Shown here one piece after another: positions 6,996-13,291 of a DNA stretch of 13,888 nucleotides (within the stretch, counting starts at the first letter, position 1; each line of letters opens with the position of its first letter). The position numbers were made by a program, and so were the translations under genes. This DNA comes from SZUA-35 sp965530755 (GTDB lineage Bacteria; Actinomycetota; Acidimicrobiia; Acidimicrobiales; SZUA-35). The notes under the pieces were generated by a model. The model had not been told where the DNA came from. It saw only the letters and a list, made by a program, of their open reading frames with translations, and did not search any database. The DNA lies in NCBI GenBank assembly GCA_965530755.1, contig CBESNA010000082.1, positions 1 through 13,888 on the forward strand, read 5' to 3'.

Positions 6996-7963
6996 TGCTG
7001 ATCGTCCTCCTCGGTGATGGGGTCGGAAGTCCAGTTCAAGAACAGCTCTTCGAGTGATCCGGCGTGGGGCGACAGTTCGTTGAGCGCGATGCCGTTGGTG
7101 AAGGCGCGATCGCCGATCTCGTCGATGGGCATCCCGCGAACGACGAGCGTGTTGGTTTCCTGGGCGTTGGTGGTGGCACCTTCGCGTTCGAGGATTGCTG
7201 CGAGTCGATCAGGCTCGCGGGTTCGCACGAGCGATGCTGCCTGCTGCAGGTCGGCCAGAACGCCGTGGGTGACGAGTCGGCCCCGATTGATGACGATGAC
7301 ATCGTCAGCAAGATGCTCGACCTCAGCGAGGAGGTGGCTCGACACGAGGACCGTTCCGCCGCTCGCCGCGTGAGCGCGAAGCAGATCGCGTAGTGTCCGT
7401 GTGCCTTGGGGGTCGAGCCCGTTGCCGGGCTCGTCGAGGACGAGCACCTTTGGCCGACCGAGGAGGGCAGCAGCGAGGCCGAGCCTTTGACGCATGCCGA
7501 GCGAGTACGCACCTGCATGTCGGTTCGCCGCGTCGGTGAGGCCGACCTGTTCGAGCATGTCGTCCACGCGCGTGAGTTCAACACCGGTCGCGTCGGCCAG
7601 GATTCGGAGATGGTTGCGGCCGCTGCGGCCGGGGTGGAAGGCGTCGGACTCCAGGATCGCTCCCACGGTGCGTGCAGGATCCGCAAGGTCGCGGTAGCGG
7701 AGACCACCGATGGTGCAGTTCCCCGCGTCCGCTGCGGCGAGGCCGAGCATGATCTTCATCGTGGTCGACTTGCCTGAACCGTTCGGTCCGAGGAAACCGG
7801 TCACCCGGCCGGGCGGCACCACGAAACTGAGGTCGTCGACAACGGCGTTGTCGCCGTAGGACTTCGTGACATGATCGACCTCGAGAAAGCAGCCATCCCC
7901 GATCGAAGGGCCCGTCATGCTGCTCGCGAACCGTGCCGAGACAGCGTGCGATTCGATCGTCAT
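6992..7963 (-). CDS. ABC transporter ATP-binding protein
   Basis: This is the nucleotide-binding subunit of the ABC-2 exporter. From the ATG at 7963 it has 323 residues. Walker A is GPNGSGKST (59-67), the signature is YSLGMRQR (153-160), Walker B is VLVLDEPGNGLDP (173-185) and the H-loop is SSH (208-210). Two slightly unusual points are LGM for the common SGG/SGM signature and PGNGLD for the usual PxxGLD. The domain begins at LEVDHVTKSYG (27-37), and a C-terminal extension of about 90 residues follows the H-loop region, as in the CcmA/drug-exporter type. The start at 7963 is preferred because GTGAGG lies about 10 nt upstream; 7918 (MTGPSIG) also works, and the frame is open to about 8080. Its stop overlaps the permease start. 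Confidence 0.9.
   Translation of the reverse strand: MTIESHAVSARFASSMTGPSIGDGCFLEVDHVTKSYGDNAVVDDLSFVVPPGRVTGFLGPNGSGKSTTMKIMLGLAAADAGNCTIGGLRYRDLADPARTVGAILESDAFHPGRSGRNHLRILADATGVELTRVDDMLEQVGLTDAANRHAGAYSLGMRQRLGLAAALLGRPKVLVLDEPGNGLDPQGTRTLRDLLRAHAASGGTVLVSSHLLAEVEHLADDVIVINRGRLVTHGVLADLQQAASLVRTREPDRLAAILEREGATTNAQETNTLVVRGMPIDEIGDRAFTNGIALNELSPHAGSLEELFLNWTSDPITEEDDQQ
7005..7012 (-). promoter_or_regulatory. Strong ribosome binding site of the ABC permease
   Basis: The minus strand reads GAGGAGGA, ending 9 nt before the ATG at 6995, inside the 3' end of the ATPase gene. It is one of the few clear Shine-Dalgarno sites in the window, and it fixes the permease start. Confidence 0.75.
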
Positions 7964-8089
7964 GGATTGGTGCCTCACTGCGATGGGGCGTCCGAACGAA
8001 AACCCGTTCCGATCAGGATGCGCGTATCCAATGCGCCGATGCAGGGCCAAACGTCCCCAGAACCCATCGGCCAGCCGCAACTGTGAGAG

Positions 8090-8578
8090 TCAAGGGCGGC
8101 GCTTGACGAGGACGTGCTCGTCATAGCTGACGCCGTGTTCAACGGTGTGAATCAGACGGTTGGTCACGGTCCACCCGGCGGCCTTGTAGAAGGCGATCGC
8201 AGCGTGGTTGTCGACTCGTGTGTGCAGCTCGAACTCGGTGTGGCCATTGGCGGCGATCGTGTCCTCGCCTTGCGCAAGCAGGTATTGGCCGAGCCCCTGG
8301 CCCTGGTGGTCGGGCTCGATGAACAGGTGGACGAGCTGGTGACCGCTGACAGTGAAGTGACCAATCGGAACGCCATCGACGACTGCGATCTGCGTCTCGA
8401 ACTCGGATTCGGGCCGGAACCAATCGTGGAGTTGCTGCCCGGTGCTTTCCATGTCGGGGATCTCGAGTTCGCCGGCGAGCAGCTGTGAAGAGTACGTGCT
8501 CTTGAAGCAGCGGTCGTGGTAGGCGGCAACGGCATGAGCGTCGTCTGGGGTTGCCGAGCGGATCTCGATGTCGTCCAT
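8090..8578 (-). CDS. GNAT-family N-acetyltransferase
   Basis: This 162-residue protein has the GCN5-related acetyltransferase layout. It starts DIEIRSATPDDAHAV. The acetyl-CoA pyrophosphate-binding motif A is seen in VHLFIEPDHQGQGLGQYLL (83-101), with QGQGLG at 92-97. A late NHAAIAFYKAAGWT (124-137) is the motif B helix with the usual FYxxxGW pattern. It would transfer an acetyl group from acetyl-CoA to an amine. The substrate cannot be read from the sequence. The ATG at 8578 gives the standard N-terminus; no good Shine-Dalgarno sequence or -10 element stands before it. It lies 62 bp after the flavoprotein gene on the same strand. Confidence 0.9.
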   Translation of the reverse strand: MDDIEIRSATPDDAHAVAAYHDRCFKSTYSSQLLAGELEIPDMESTGQQLHDWFRPESEFETQIAVVDGVPIGHFTVSGHQLVHLFIEPDHQGQGLGQYLLAQGEDTIAANGHTEFELHTRVDNHAAIAFYKAAGWTVTNRLIHTVEHGVSYDEHVLVKRRP

Positions 8579-8640
8579 TCGGTCGATACTCGCACACGCT
8601 CGAGCGACGGATCTGAGCTATCCAGATTCCTGCTTCGAAG

Positions 8641-10263
8641 CTACGAAGGACGATCTTGGCATTCGACTTGATGATCGCCTGCTCGGTCGATCGGTTCGGA
8701 GTGTTTCGAGCTGCCGGCTCGTTCCTCGTACGCGTACATGCCGACCACGAACACGAGCCCGAGAACCCACCAGCCGATGGCGGCTCCAGCCCGGATCCAC
8801 AATCCAGAATCGAACGGGTTCAGTACCACGATGGCCAGACCGGCAACCATCAGGGCCGAGACCTGAAGCCGACAAACAACAGCCATGGCCGGGTTCGGTC
8901 GGCGAGGGCTTGCCAGATCCGACCGATACAGCGCGCCAGCAGCGGCCTGGACCGGGATACAGAACAAACCAACGACGCCGATCACCGGGCTGAGAACCGC
9001 GAGCGCTGCAGCGATCCAGACCAAGAGGATGGTCGTCAGCAGCGGTGTGGTGAATCGTTTCGATGGGGTCAGGCTCACGTCCTGTTCAGGTTTGCTGCTC
9101 AGCAGCCATGTCTGAATTGGGAACGGTGCCATCGCGCTGATCCGAACGAGTTCACGGGCGAGCCGTAGCGCCCTGGCCCGCGACTCGACGGTGGCGACCT
9201 CCCGTTTGCGGATGACGGCGACCGCTTGGTCGTAGCGCTCGACTCCGGCTGCCAGATCCGGTTGGCCGGCCTCACCGTTCGCCAGGTCGGCGTGGACCGA
9301 AGCGAGCTCGTCGGCACAGGCCATCAGGCAAGCCATCCCGCGGAAGAATGGAAGCGAAACTGCGGCGTCGCCAACAAGGAACACCGCCGTTCGAGGCCCG
9401 GTGGATTCCTCGTCAACGAACGCAACGCGGTTCTGGTAGCGGTGCTCGAGACGGAACGTCGAATGGATCGAAACGCGGTTGGGTCCCTGACCGAGATCAC
9501 GGACCAAATGGTCGACCACGGATGCGAAAAGTGGCGCCCCGAGATGATCGACAAGCGCTGGGGTCAGAGCAACCGGTTCAGCCGGTCTGGCCCCCAGGCT
9601 GTCGACCATTCGATGCTCTTCCGGGGAAAGAAAGAGATCGATCTCGGCGAAGCCGTTTTGATTGAAGCGATAGTCGATGGCTGAACCCAAGAGCTTGGCC
9701 ATCTTGAGCTGTCGTATCGGGTCGATCGATGCGGGAATCGAGTCACCATCGATCCGAAGTCGAGCCACGGTTTGATGCACCCGCTCAACCGATTCGGACT
9801 CATCGGCCAGCATCGAACGGGTCGCGCTCTTCACCGAGTCAGCGCCGACCACCATGAGGTCGCCGTCCTGGTGAAGAACACCGGAACCTTCGAGCCGGGC
9901 TCGTAGCTCGATGAGGTCGAGTTCACCAGGCCCGCGCCCCACGACCAATTTCTGTTTGCTGATACCGAGCCGGGCCACCAGCTCTTCCAGTTTCGCCTCC
10001 AGATGGTTCGCCGCCGGCCGGAAGTTCTCGAGCTCGAGGAACTCGATCAGCTCGTCGAACAGCGGGTGATCGACCTGGCCCTTCACAGCCTCGTATGGTC
10101 GCCGATCCATGCGCAGTCGGTGACTCCGCTCGTAGCTGGAGCGTTTGTCGACGAGGAAGATGGCCGGGTCGTGCCGACCTGCTCGGATGGCAGCGACGAG
10201 GCAGAACAGCAAGCCGGCTGGACCGGCGCCAACTACGACTGTCACGAACCGACGAGGCGTCAT
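8641..10263 (-). CDS. FAD-dependent monooxygenase-like protein with C-terminal membrane segments
   Basis: This 540-residue protein has a Rossmann FAD-binding start, VVVGAGPAGL (9-18), and an acidic strand end, IFLVDKR (35-41). It has VVGADSVKSATR (138-149), which fits the ADGxxSxxR site of PHBH-type flavin monooxygenases. VFLVGDAAVSLPFFRGMACL (294-313) is the second FAD site with the GD motif. The HRLRMD ... LEAKLEELVARLGI layout loosely recalls the MICAL-like branch. After about residue 400 come some four hydrophobic stretches (about 406-426, 428-446, 461-481, 492-511) and a charged tail. The flavin domain is probably cytoplasmic and held at the membrane. The reaction and substrate are unknown. 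The start is ATG 10263; a TTG directly before it is possible. The upstream neighbours are a small membrane protein and a lipoprotein, so an envelope-linked role is plausible. Confidence 0.78.
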   Translation of the reverse strand: MTPRRFVTVVVGAGPAGLLFCLVAAIRAGRHDPAIFLVDKRSSYERSHRLRMDRRPYEAVKGQVDHPLFDELIEFLELENFRPAANHLEAKLEELVARLGISKQKLVVGRGPGELDLIELRARLEGSGVLHQDGDLMVVGADSVKSATRSMLADESESVERVHQTVARLRIDGDSIPASIDPIRQLKMAKLLGSAIDYRFNQNGFAEIDLFLSPEEHRMVDSLGARPAEPVALTPALVDHLGAPLFASVVDHLVRDLGQGPNRVSIHSTFRLEHRYQNRVAFVDEESTGPRTAVFLVGDAAVSLPFFRGMACLMACADELASVHADLANGEAGQPDLAAGVERYDQAVAVIRKREVATVESRARALRLARELVRISAMAPFPIQTWLLSSKPEQDVSLTPSKRFTTPLLTTILLVWIAAALAVLSPVIGVVGLFCIPVQAAAGALYRSDLASPRRPNPAMAVVCRLQVSALMVAGLAIVVLNPFDSGLWIRAGAAIGWWVLGLVFVVGMYAYEERAGSSKHSEPIDRAGDHQVECQDRPS

Positions 10264-10315
10264 CAAGTTCGCGTCGGCCCAACACGACCGGACTTGAGGG
10301 GACCGGAATGCGCCT

Positions 10316-10666
10316 CTAGGTGGACGAACGCGGGCCGGTCATATTGCCCGATGCACGTGCGGACTCGGAGCGGGTCAAGTCATCTGGAGAGCCGACTGAC
10401 ACTTGCTGGCCGGGGCTCAACGTTCCGCCGCCCGCCATGAGGCCGGCGATGCCGGTTGGTAGAAGCAGGAGGCTCAAGCCCTTCATCCACTTCTGCGCCC
10501 GGAGTTTGTGAGGGCCGTTGGCATCGCAATACAGCCAAACGCCGACCACGTTGACGAGCCAGTACACGAGCCAGACTGGCAGGAGACCGACGGTGAATCC
10601 AAGCACGAAGGCAAGAATCAACGATGGAACCGTCCACCTTGCAGTATCGAGGAGCCGAGCTGCCAT
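10316..10666 (-). CDS. Small membrane protein, function unknown
   Basis: This 116-residue protein has hydrophobic residues about 12-46 (one long or two tightly packed membrane segments, rich in Trp and Leu) and a second stretch at about 63-80 (LSLLLLPTGIAGLMAGG). A polar, Ser-rich tail of about 35 residues follows. Between them is DANGPHKLRAQKWMKG, probably a basic cytoplasmic loop. No family is recognised. It starts 14 bp after the stop of the upstream lipoprotein gene and ends 52 bp before the flavoprotein start, so an operon is likely. The ATG at 10666 is used; the GTG at 10669 is an alternative. Confidence 0.65.
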   Translation of the reverse strand: MAARLLDTARWTVPSLILAFVLGFTVGLLPVWLVYWLVNVVGVWLYCDANGPHKLRAQKWMKGLSLLLLPTGIAGLMAGGGTLSPGQQVSVGSPDDLTRSESARASGNMTGPRSST

Positions 10667-10672
10667 CACCCG

Positions 10673-10678
10673 ACAGTA
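10673..10678 (-). promoter_or_regulatory. Possible -10 element TACTGT before the small membrane protein
   Basis: TACTGT fits TANNNT and ends 6 nt before the ATG at 10666, the same spacing as other starts in this window. Because the gene probably lies inside an operon, this may be an internal promoter or chance. Confidence 0.25.
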
Positions 10679-10680
10679 GT

Positions 10681-11253
10681 TCAGTCTCGGCGGGGTCGAG
10701 CATCGGATTCGGTGACTGTGAGAGAGATTCCTACTCCGTCATCGCAGGGGCCCAGTTGGTCGTAGTAGATCGGGTTTCCGAATTCTGTGTCGAAACGAAA
10801 GTTGAAGAACACGCCGTCGCAGGAACCATCATCGGCGGCTGGATTCGCCTCGGCGTTTTCGACAATCAGTTCCATTTCTTCGAAGGCTTCCTCGACGGTC
10901 AGTGGAAGCTGATCTTCGAAGGCAAAGTCGGGGTCCGACCCAACGTTTGTGACCGGGTTGCCGACCGTCGCACCATCGACGACTTCGACCGTCACCGTTC
11001 CAAGCGATTCGTATCCGACCTCCATCGAGTAGCTGTTGGAGCCGACCTCACTCCATAGCGAGTGAGCCAGCGCAAGCTGCCCCCTTGCCAGCGAGGCATC
11101 GTTTTGATCCACCCCTGCCAAAATCCCGTCGCCCGTCTCAGCGACAGAGTCCTCCTTCTGGTCGGACCCGGAGCAGGCGCCAGCGGCTATCGCCAGGGTC
11201 AATAGGAGAACAAGCGGAGCTAACAGTCGCCTCATCTTTCTCGTCATACCCAT
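10681..11253 (-). CDS. Putative lipoprotein, DUF6174-like
   Basis: The protein (190 residues from ATG 11253) begins with a basic N-terminus, a hydrophobic stretch LLAPLVLLLTLAIAAG (10-25) and Cys27 in AAGACSGS, a lipobox-like site. It is probably exported and lipid-anchored to the outer face of the membrane. The mature part has W67 followed by YSMEVGYES, VTVEVVDG, a TVEEAFEEMELIVENA helix (119-134), DGVFFNFRFDTEFGNPIYYD (146-165) and a final SLTVTES. This order (W, Y-strand, V-DG turn, T-helix, F-D-x-x-x-G-x-P, D-rich end) matches the DUF6174 family of actinobacteria as I know it. C145 and C170 could form a disulfide. The in-frame ATG at 11247 is also possible; the frame is open to 11331, but the extra 26 residues do not look like a signal. 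Confidence 0.7.
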   Translation of the reverse strand: MGMTRKMRRLLAPLVLLLTLAIAAGACSGSDQKEDSVAETGDGILAGVDQNDASLARGQLALAHSLWSEVGSNSYSMEVGYESLGTVTVEVVDGATVGNPVTNVGSDPDFAFEDQLPLTVEEAFEEMELIVENAEANPAADDGSCDGVFFNFRFDTEFGNPIYYDQLGPCDDGVGISLTVTESDARPRRD

Positions 11254-11346
11254 AGGACGACGGTCAGGTTCACCTGGTTCCCACTCTCCGAAAGGGCTGT
11301 CCGAGCGCCGACCGTTCAAGTGTGCGAACACCGTCCGGAGGTGTCC

Positions 11347-11526
11347 TCAATACGCGTCAGAGTCACCTTCTTCGCCGATGACGATGTCCCACCGATCGAG
11401 GCAGTCCCTGCAACGGTATGGGAGCACGGTTCCGGGGTCCAGCGGACCGTCCTCGGGAAACCAGCCGAGCGGATAACAGGTCCCGCCGCAGTCAACGCAG
11501 ACGATCTCTGCATCGGGCATGGTCAT
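11347..11526 (-). CDS. Small zinc-ribbon protein, function unknown
   Basis: A 59-residue frame runs from ATG 11526 to TGA 11349-11347. It starts MTMPDAEIVCVDCGGTCYPL and later has YRCRDCLDRWDIVI. The pairs C10-x2-C13 and C39-x2-C42, 25 residues apart, form a classic four-cysteine zinc ribbon; C17 is an extra cysteine. The acidic tail is GEEGDSDAY. The two CxxC knuckles, each followed by a turn and an aromatic or hydrophobic strand, would be improbable in a random frame. The role is unknown; such ribbons often bind nucleic acid or protein. It is divergent from rsmD and precedes the lipoprotein by 93 bp. The start at 11520 (MPDAEI) is an alternative. It is the most likely gene here to be missed by automatic annotation. 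Confidence 0.7.
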   Translation of the reverse strand: MTMPDAEIVCVDCGGTCYPLGWFPEDGPLDPGTVLPYRCRDCLDRWDIVIGEEGDSDAY

Positions 11527-11543
11527 GGCGGCGAGCCTGTCAT
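11523..11543 (-). CDS. Possible six-residue leader ORF (MTGSPP) coupled to the zinc-ribbon gene
   Basis: ATG 11543 opens MTGSPP and its TGA overlaps the zinc-ribbon ATG as ATGA. A TAGCGT hexamer lies 7 nt upstream, the same spacing as the other putative leaderless starts. It could be the true translation entry point that feeds ribosomes to the zinc-ribbon gene, or chance. Confidence 0.25.
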   Translation of the reverse strand: MTGSPP

Positions 11544-11545
11544 GG

Positions 11546-11567
11546 ACCGCACGCTATACCGTGCGGT
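11546..11567. promoter_or_regulatory. Perfect dyad with overlapping divergent -10 elements
   Basis: ACCGCACG (11546-11553) and CGTGCGGT (11560-11567) are perfect reverse complements around CTATAC. The plus strand holds TACCGT at 11557-11562, 6 nt before the rsmD ATG at 11569. The minus strand holds TAGCGT at 11556-11551, facing the zinc-ribbon gene. The dyad is thus placed as a shared bidirectional promoter, an operator covering both -10 regions, or both. Confidence 0.5.
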
Positions 11568-11568
11568 A

Positions 11569-12117
11569 ATGCGTGTGATCTCCGGCTCGGCCAGAGGACG
11601 AAAACTTCTCGCCCCAGACGGACGAGATACGCGGCCGATCACCGACCGTGCGAAGGAGGGCATCTTCAACATGCTCGGCCCGATCATCGAACTCGACGAC
11701 TGTCGCGTGCTCGACCTCTTCGCCGGCAGCGGCTCATTCGGGATCGAGTGCCTCAGCAGGGGAGCGGCGCACGTCACCTTCGTCGAGCGGAACCGAGCCG
11801 CCGCTGCAACGATTCAGCGCAACCTGGACACGCTCGGCTTTGCCGACCAGGCCACGGTGCTCACGGCGGCGGTCGAGAGCGTGGTGAGGACGGCCTCGCA
11901 GGTCGAGCTGGCCTTCTGTGATCCCCCTTACGCCGACGATGTCTGGGCCGGCCTACTCCCGCTGATCCCCGCCGAGGTTGTCGTTGGCCACGCCGCGTTC
12001 GAGATCTCGCTGACCGCTGACTGGATCGAGCTCAAACGTCGCGATTACGGCCGGGCACGGATCGTGATCGCTGAACGAGCCGAACGGGTCGCACTCGATG
12101 CCGAGGCCCACGACTAA
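11569..12117 (+). CDS. rsmD: 16S rRNA (guanine(966)-N2)-methyltransferase RsmD
   Basis: RsmD methylates the exocyclic N2 of G966 in helix 31 of 16S rRNA, near the P site, using SAM and acting on assembled 30S proteins. The 182-residue length is normal. The start MRVISGSARGRKLLAP and TRPITDRAKEGIFNML (21-36) are characteristic of the family. SAM motif I is LDLFAGSGSFGIE (48-60), motif II ends FVERN (71-75), and the catalytic DPPY is at 118-121. The reading frame is open upstream to 11320, but ATG 11569 matches the family N-terminus and has a -10-like hexamer 6 nt before it. coaD follows after 11 bp, the pairing common across bacteria. Confidence 0.95.
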   Translation: MRVISGSARGRKLLAPDGRDTRPITDRAKEGIFNMLGPIIELDDCRVLDLFAGSGSFGIECLSRGAAHVTFVERNRAAAATIQRNLDTLGFADQATVLTAAVESVVRTASQVELAFCDPPYADDVWAGLLPLIPAEVVVGHAAFEISLTADWIELKRRDYGRARIVIAERAERVALDAEAHD

Positions 12118-12120
12118 CGT
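12115..12120 (+). promoter_or_regulatory. Possible -10 element TAACGT before coaD
   Basis: TAACGT includes the TAA stop codon of rsmD and ends 8 nt before the coaD ATG. No Shine-Dalgarno sequence is seen there. It may give coaD its own leaderless transcript in addition to readthrough from rsmD. Confidence 0.35.
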
Positions 12121-12128
12121 CTGGCGCA

Positions 12129-12611
12129 ATGGCCACTGCCCTGTACCCCGGGTCGTTCGATCCTGTTCACAACGGTCACCTCGCAGTGATCGCTCACATC
12201 GCCGGCCTCTTCGATCGCGTGGTCGTCGGCGTCGGCCACAACCCGGACAAGCCGTCCGGGCTGTTCCCGCCGGATGAGCGGGTGGCGATGTTGCGAGCCG
12301 AGGTGGCGGGCCACGGGAACGTGACCGTCGAGCTGTTCACGGGTTTGGTGACCGCCGCTGCCACGTCGTTTGGCGCCGACTGCCTGGTCAAGGGACTCCG
12401 TGGCGCGACTGACCTCGACGCCGAGATGCAACAGTCGCACATGAATTTCACGACGGCGGGCGTCCCCACCGTCTTCGTTCCTGCCACCGGCCCTTCGGCG
12501 CTGGTTGCCGGTACCTACATTCGTCAGATCGCCGCAATGGGCGGCGACGTGTCCGATGTCGTGCCCGTCGGCGTGCTCGACGCTCTCACCACGAGGTTCT
12601 CCAATGGCTGA
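12129..12611 (+). CDS. coaD: Phosphopantetheine adenylyltransferase (PPAT)
   Basis: CoaD catalyses the fourth step of coenzyme A synthesis: 4'-phosphopantetheine plus ATP gives dephospho-CoA and pyrophosphate. It is a cytoplasmic hexamer. The 160-residue length is standard. ALYPGSFDPVHNGHL (4-18) holds the T/HxGH nucleotide-binding motif with HNGH at 14-17. GHNPDKPSGLF (36-46) carries the substrate-binding lysine, LVKGLRGATDLDAEMQQSHMN (86-106, quoted in part) is the KGLR region, and GGDVSDVVP (138-146) is the C-terminal signature. The usual RxxxDFExE is RGATDLDAE, and the usual SSSxVR is VAGTYIR, so it is mildly divergent, but the core is intact. It overlaps the next gene by 8 bp. Confidence 0.95.
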   Translation: MATALYPGSFDPVHNGHLAVIAHIAGLFDRVVVGVGHNPDKPSGLFPPDERVAMLRAEVAGHGNVTVELFTGLVTAAATSFGADCLVKGLRGATDLDAEMQQSHMNFTTAGVPTVFVPATGPSALVAGTYIRQIAAMGGDVSDVVPVGVLDALTTRFSNG

Positions 12612-13230
12612 TTTCTTCGATCAAGAAAACCCCAGGGCGTTCATTCGAGCTGTTCCCGATGGCGACCAGGACTTCACCACCGAGGTGGTCGATGCCGATC
12701 CGTATCGAGTCCCGGTGGTGGACGAGCTGCTCAACCAGGCCATCGACGACATTGCAGAGGCGAAGACCTCGCCGATGTCGACCATGGCGAAGATCAATCG
12801 GGACGAGATCCTGGATCTCCTCGAGGCGGCACGAGATCAGCTCCCCGACGAGCTGCGTCGGGCCCGGTGGCTCCTGAAGGAAAAGGAAGAGTTCCTCGCC
12901 CAGTCAGCGCGAGAGCGTGACGCCATCATCGATCAAGGCCGGCAACAGGTCGCTCGGATGGTGGAGCGGCAGGAGATCGTGCGTGCGGCCGAGGACAACG
13001 CGCGAGCGATCATCGAGAAGGCACGGGCCGAGAGCCGCACGCTCATTCGCCAGACCGAGGACTTCTGTGACAAAAAGCTCGCCACCTTCGAGCTGCTTCT
13101 CGAACGTACGGGCGAGACGGTGGCGAAGGGGCGATCGCGTCTGCTCGGGACTGCAGCGCAGGACTCGGACATCGATCTGACCGAACAGGCCGAGAACCCG
13201 GTCGATACCGAGGTGTCCGAGCACCTCTGA
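12604..13230 (+). CDS. DivIVA-like coiled-coil protein
   Basis: This 208-residue protein begins MADFFDQENPRAF. A flexible acidic N-terminus (1-35) is followed by YRVPVVDELLNQAIDDIAEA (34-53). From about 66 to 180 it is a long charged helix with heptad-like hydrophobics (RDEILDLLEAARDQL, EEFLAQSARERDAIID, ARAIIEKARAESRTL), ending in an acidic tail. The same composition and the same place after coaD are seen for actinobacterial DivIVA/ATP-synthase-E-like proteins, which organise membrane or envelope growth; the role is inferred, since there is no catalytic motif. No membrane segment is seen. The ATG at 12604 lies inside the coaD stop (ATGGCTGA), so coupling is likely. Longer starts back to 12505 would read through coaD in another frame and are unlikely. 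Confidence 0.8.
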   Translation: MADFFDQENPRAFIRAVPDGDQDFTTEVVDADPYRVPVVDELLNQAIDDIAEAKTSPMSTMAKINRDEILDLLEAARDQLPDELRRARWLLKEKEEFLAQSARERDAIIDQGRQQVARMVERQEIVRAAEDNARAIIEKARAESRTLIRQTEDFCDKKLATFELLLERTGETVAKGRSRLLGTAAQDSDIDLTEQAENPVDTEVSEHL

Positions 13231-13278
13231 TGCCTCGTCGTTCGAGCGGGGTGGATCGACGCGCCGGGAGCGCCGCCC

Positions 13279-13284
13279 TATCCT
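13279..13284 (+). promoter_or_regulatory. Putative -10 element TATCCT (leaderless start of the DUF177 gene)
   Basis: TATCCT fits TANNNT and ends 7 nt before the GTG at 13292. No Shine-Dalgarno match lies between them. This separates the DUF177 gene from the coaD unit as a possible new transcript. Confidence 0.45.
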
Positions 13285-13291
13285 CTTGGGT

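Noticed and set aside
6433..7017. 194-codon plus-strand frame opposite the ABC permease
   Set aside because: Ala/Pro/Thr-rich shadow; the minus frame has regular membrane segments, a strong ribosome site and ATGA coupling.
11320..11568. 83-codon N-terminal extension of RsmD
   Set aside because: The family begins at MRVISGSARG; the extension overlaps the zinc-ribbon gene on the other strand and lies upstream of the -10 candidate.
12505..12603. N-terminal extension of the coiled-coil protein inside coaD
   Set aside because: It would overlap coaD by more than 100 bp in another frame; the ATG at 12604 overlapping the coaD stop is the common arrangement.
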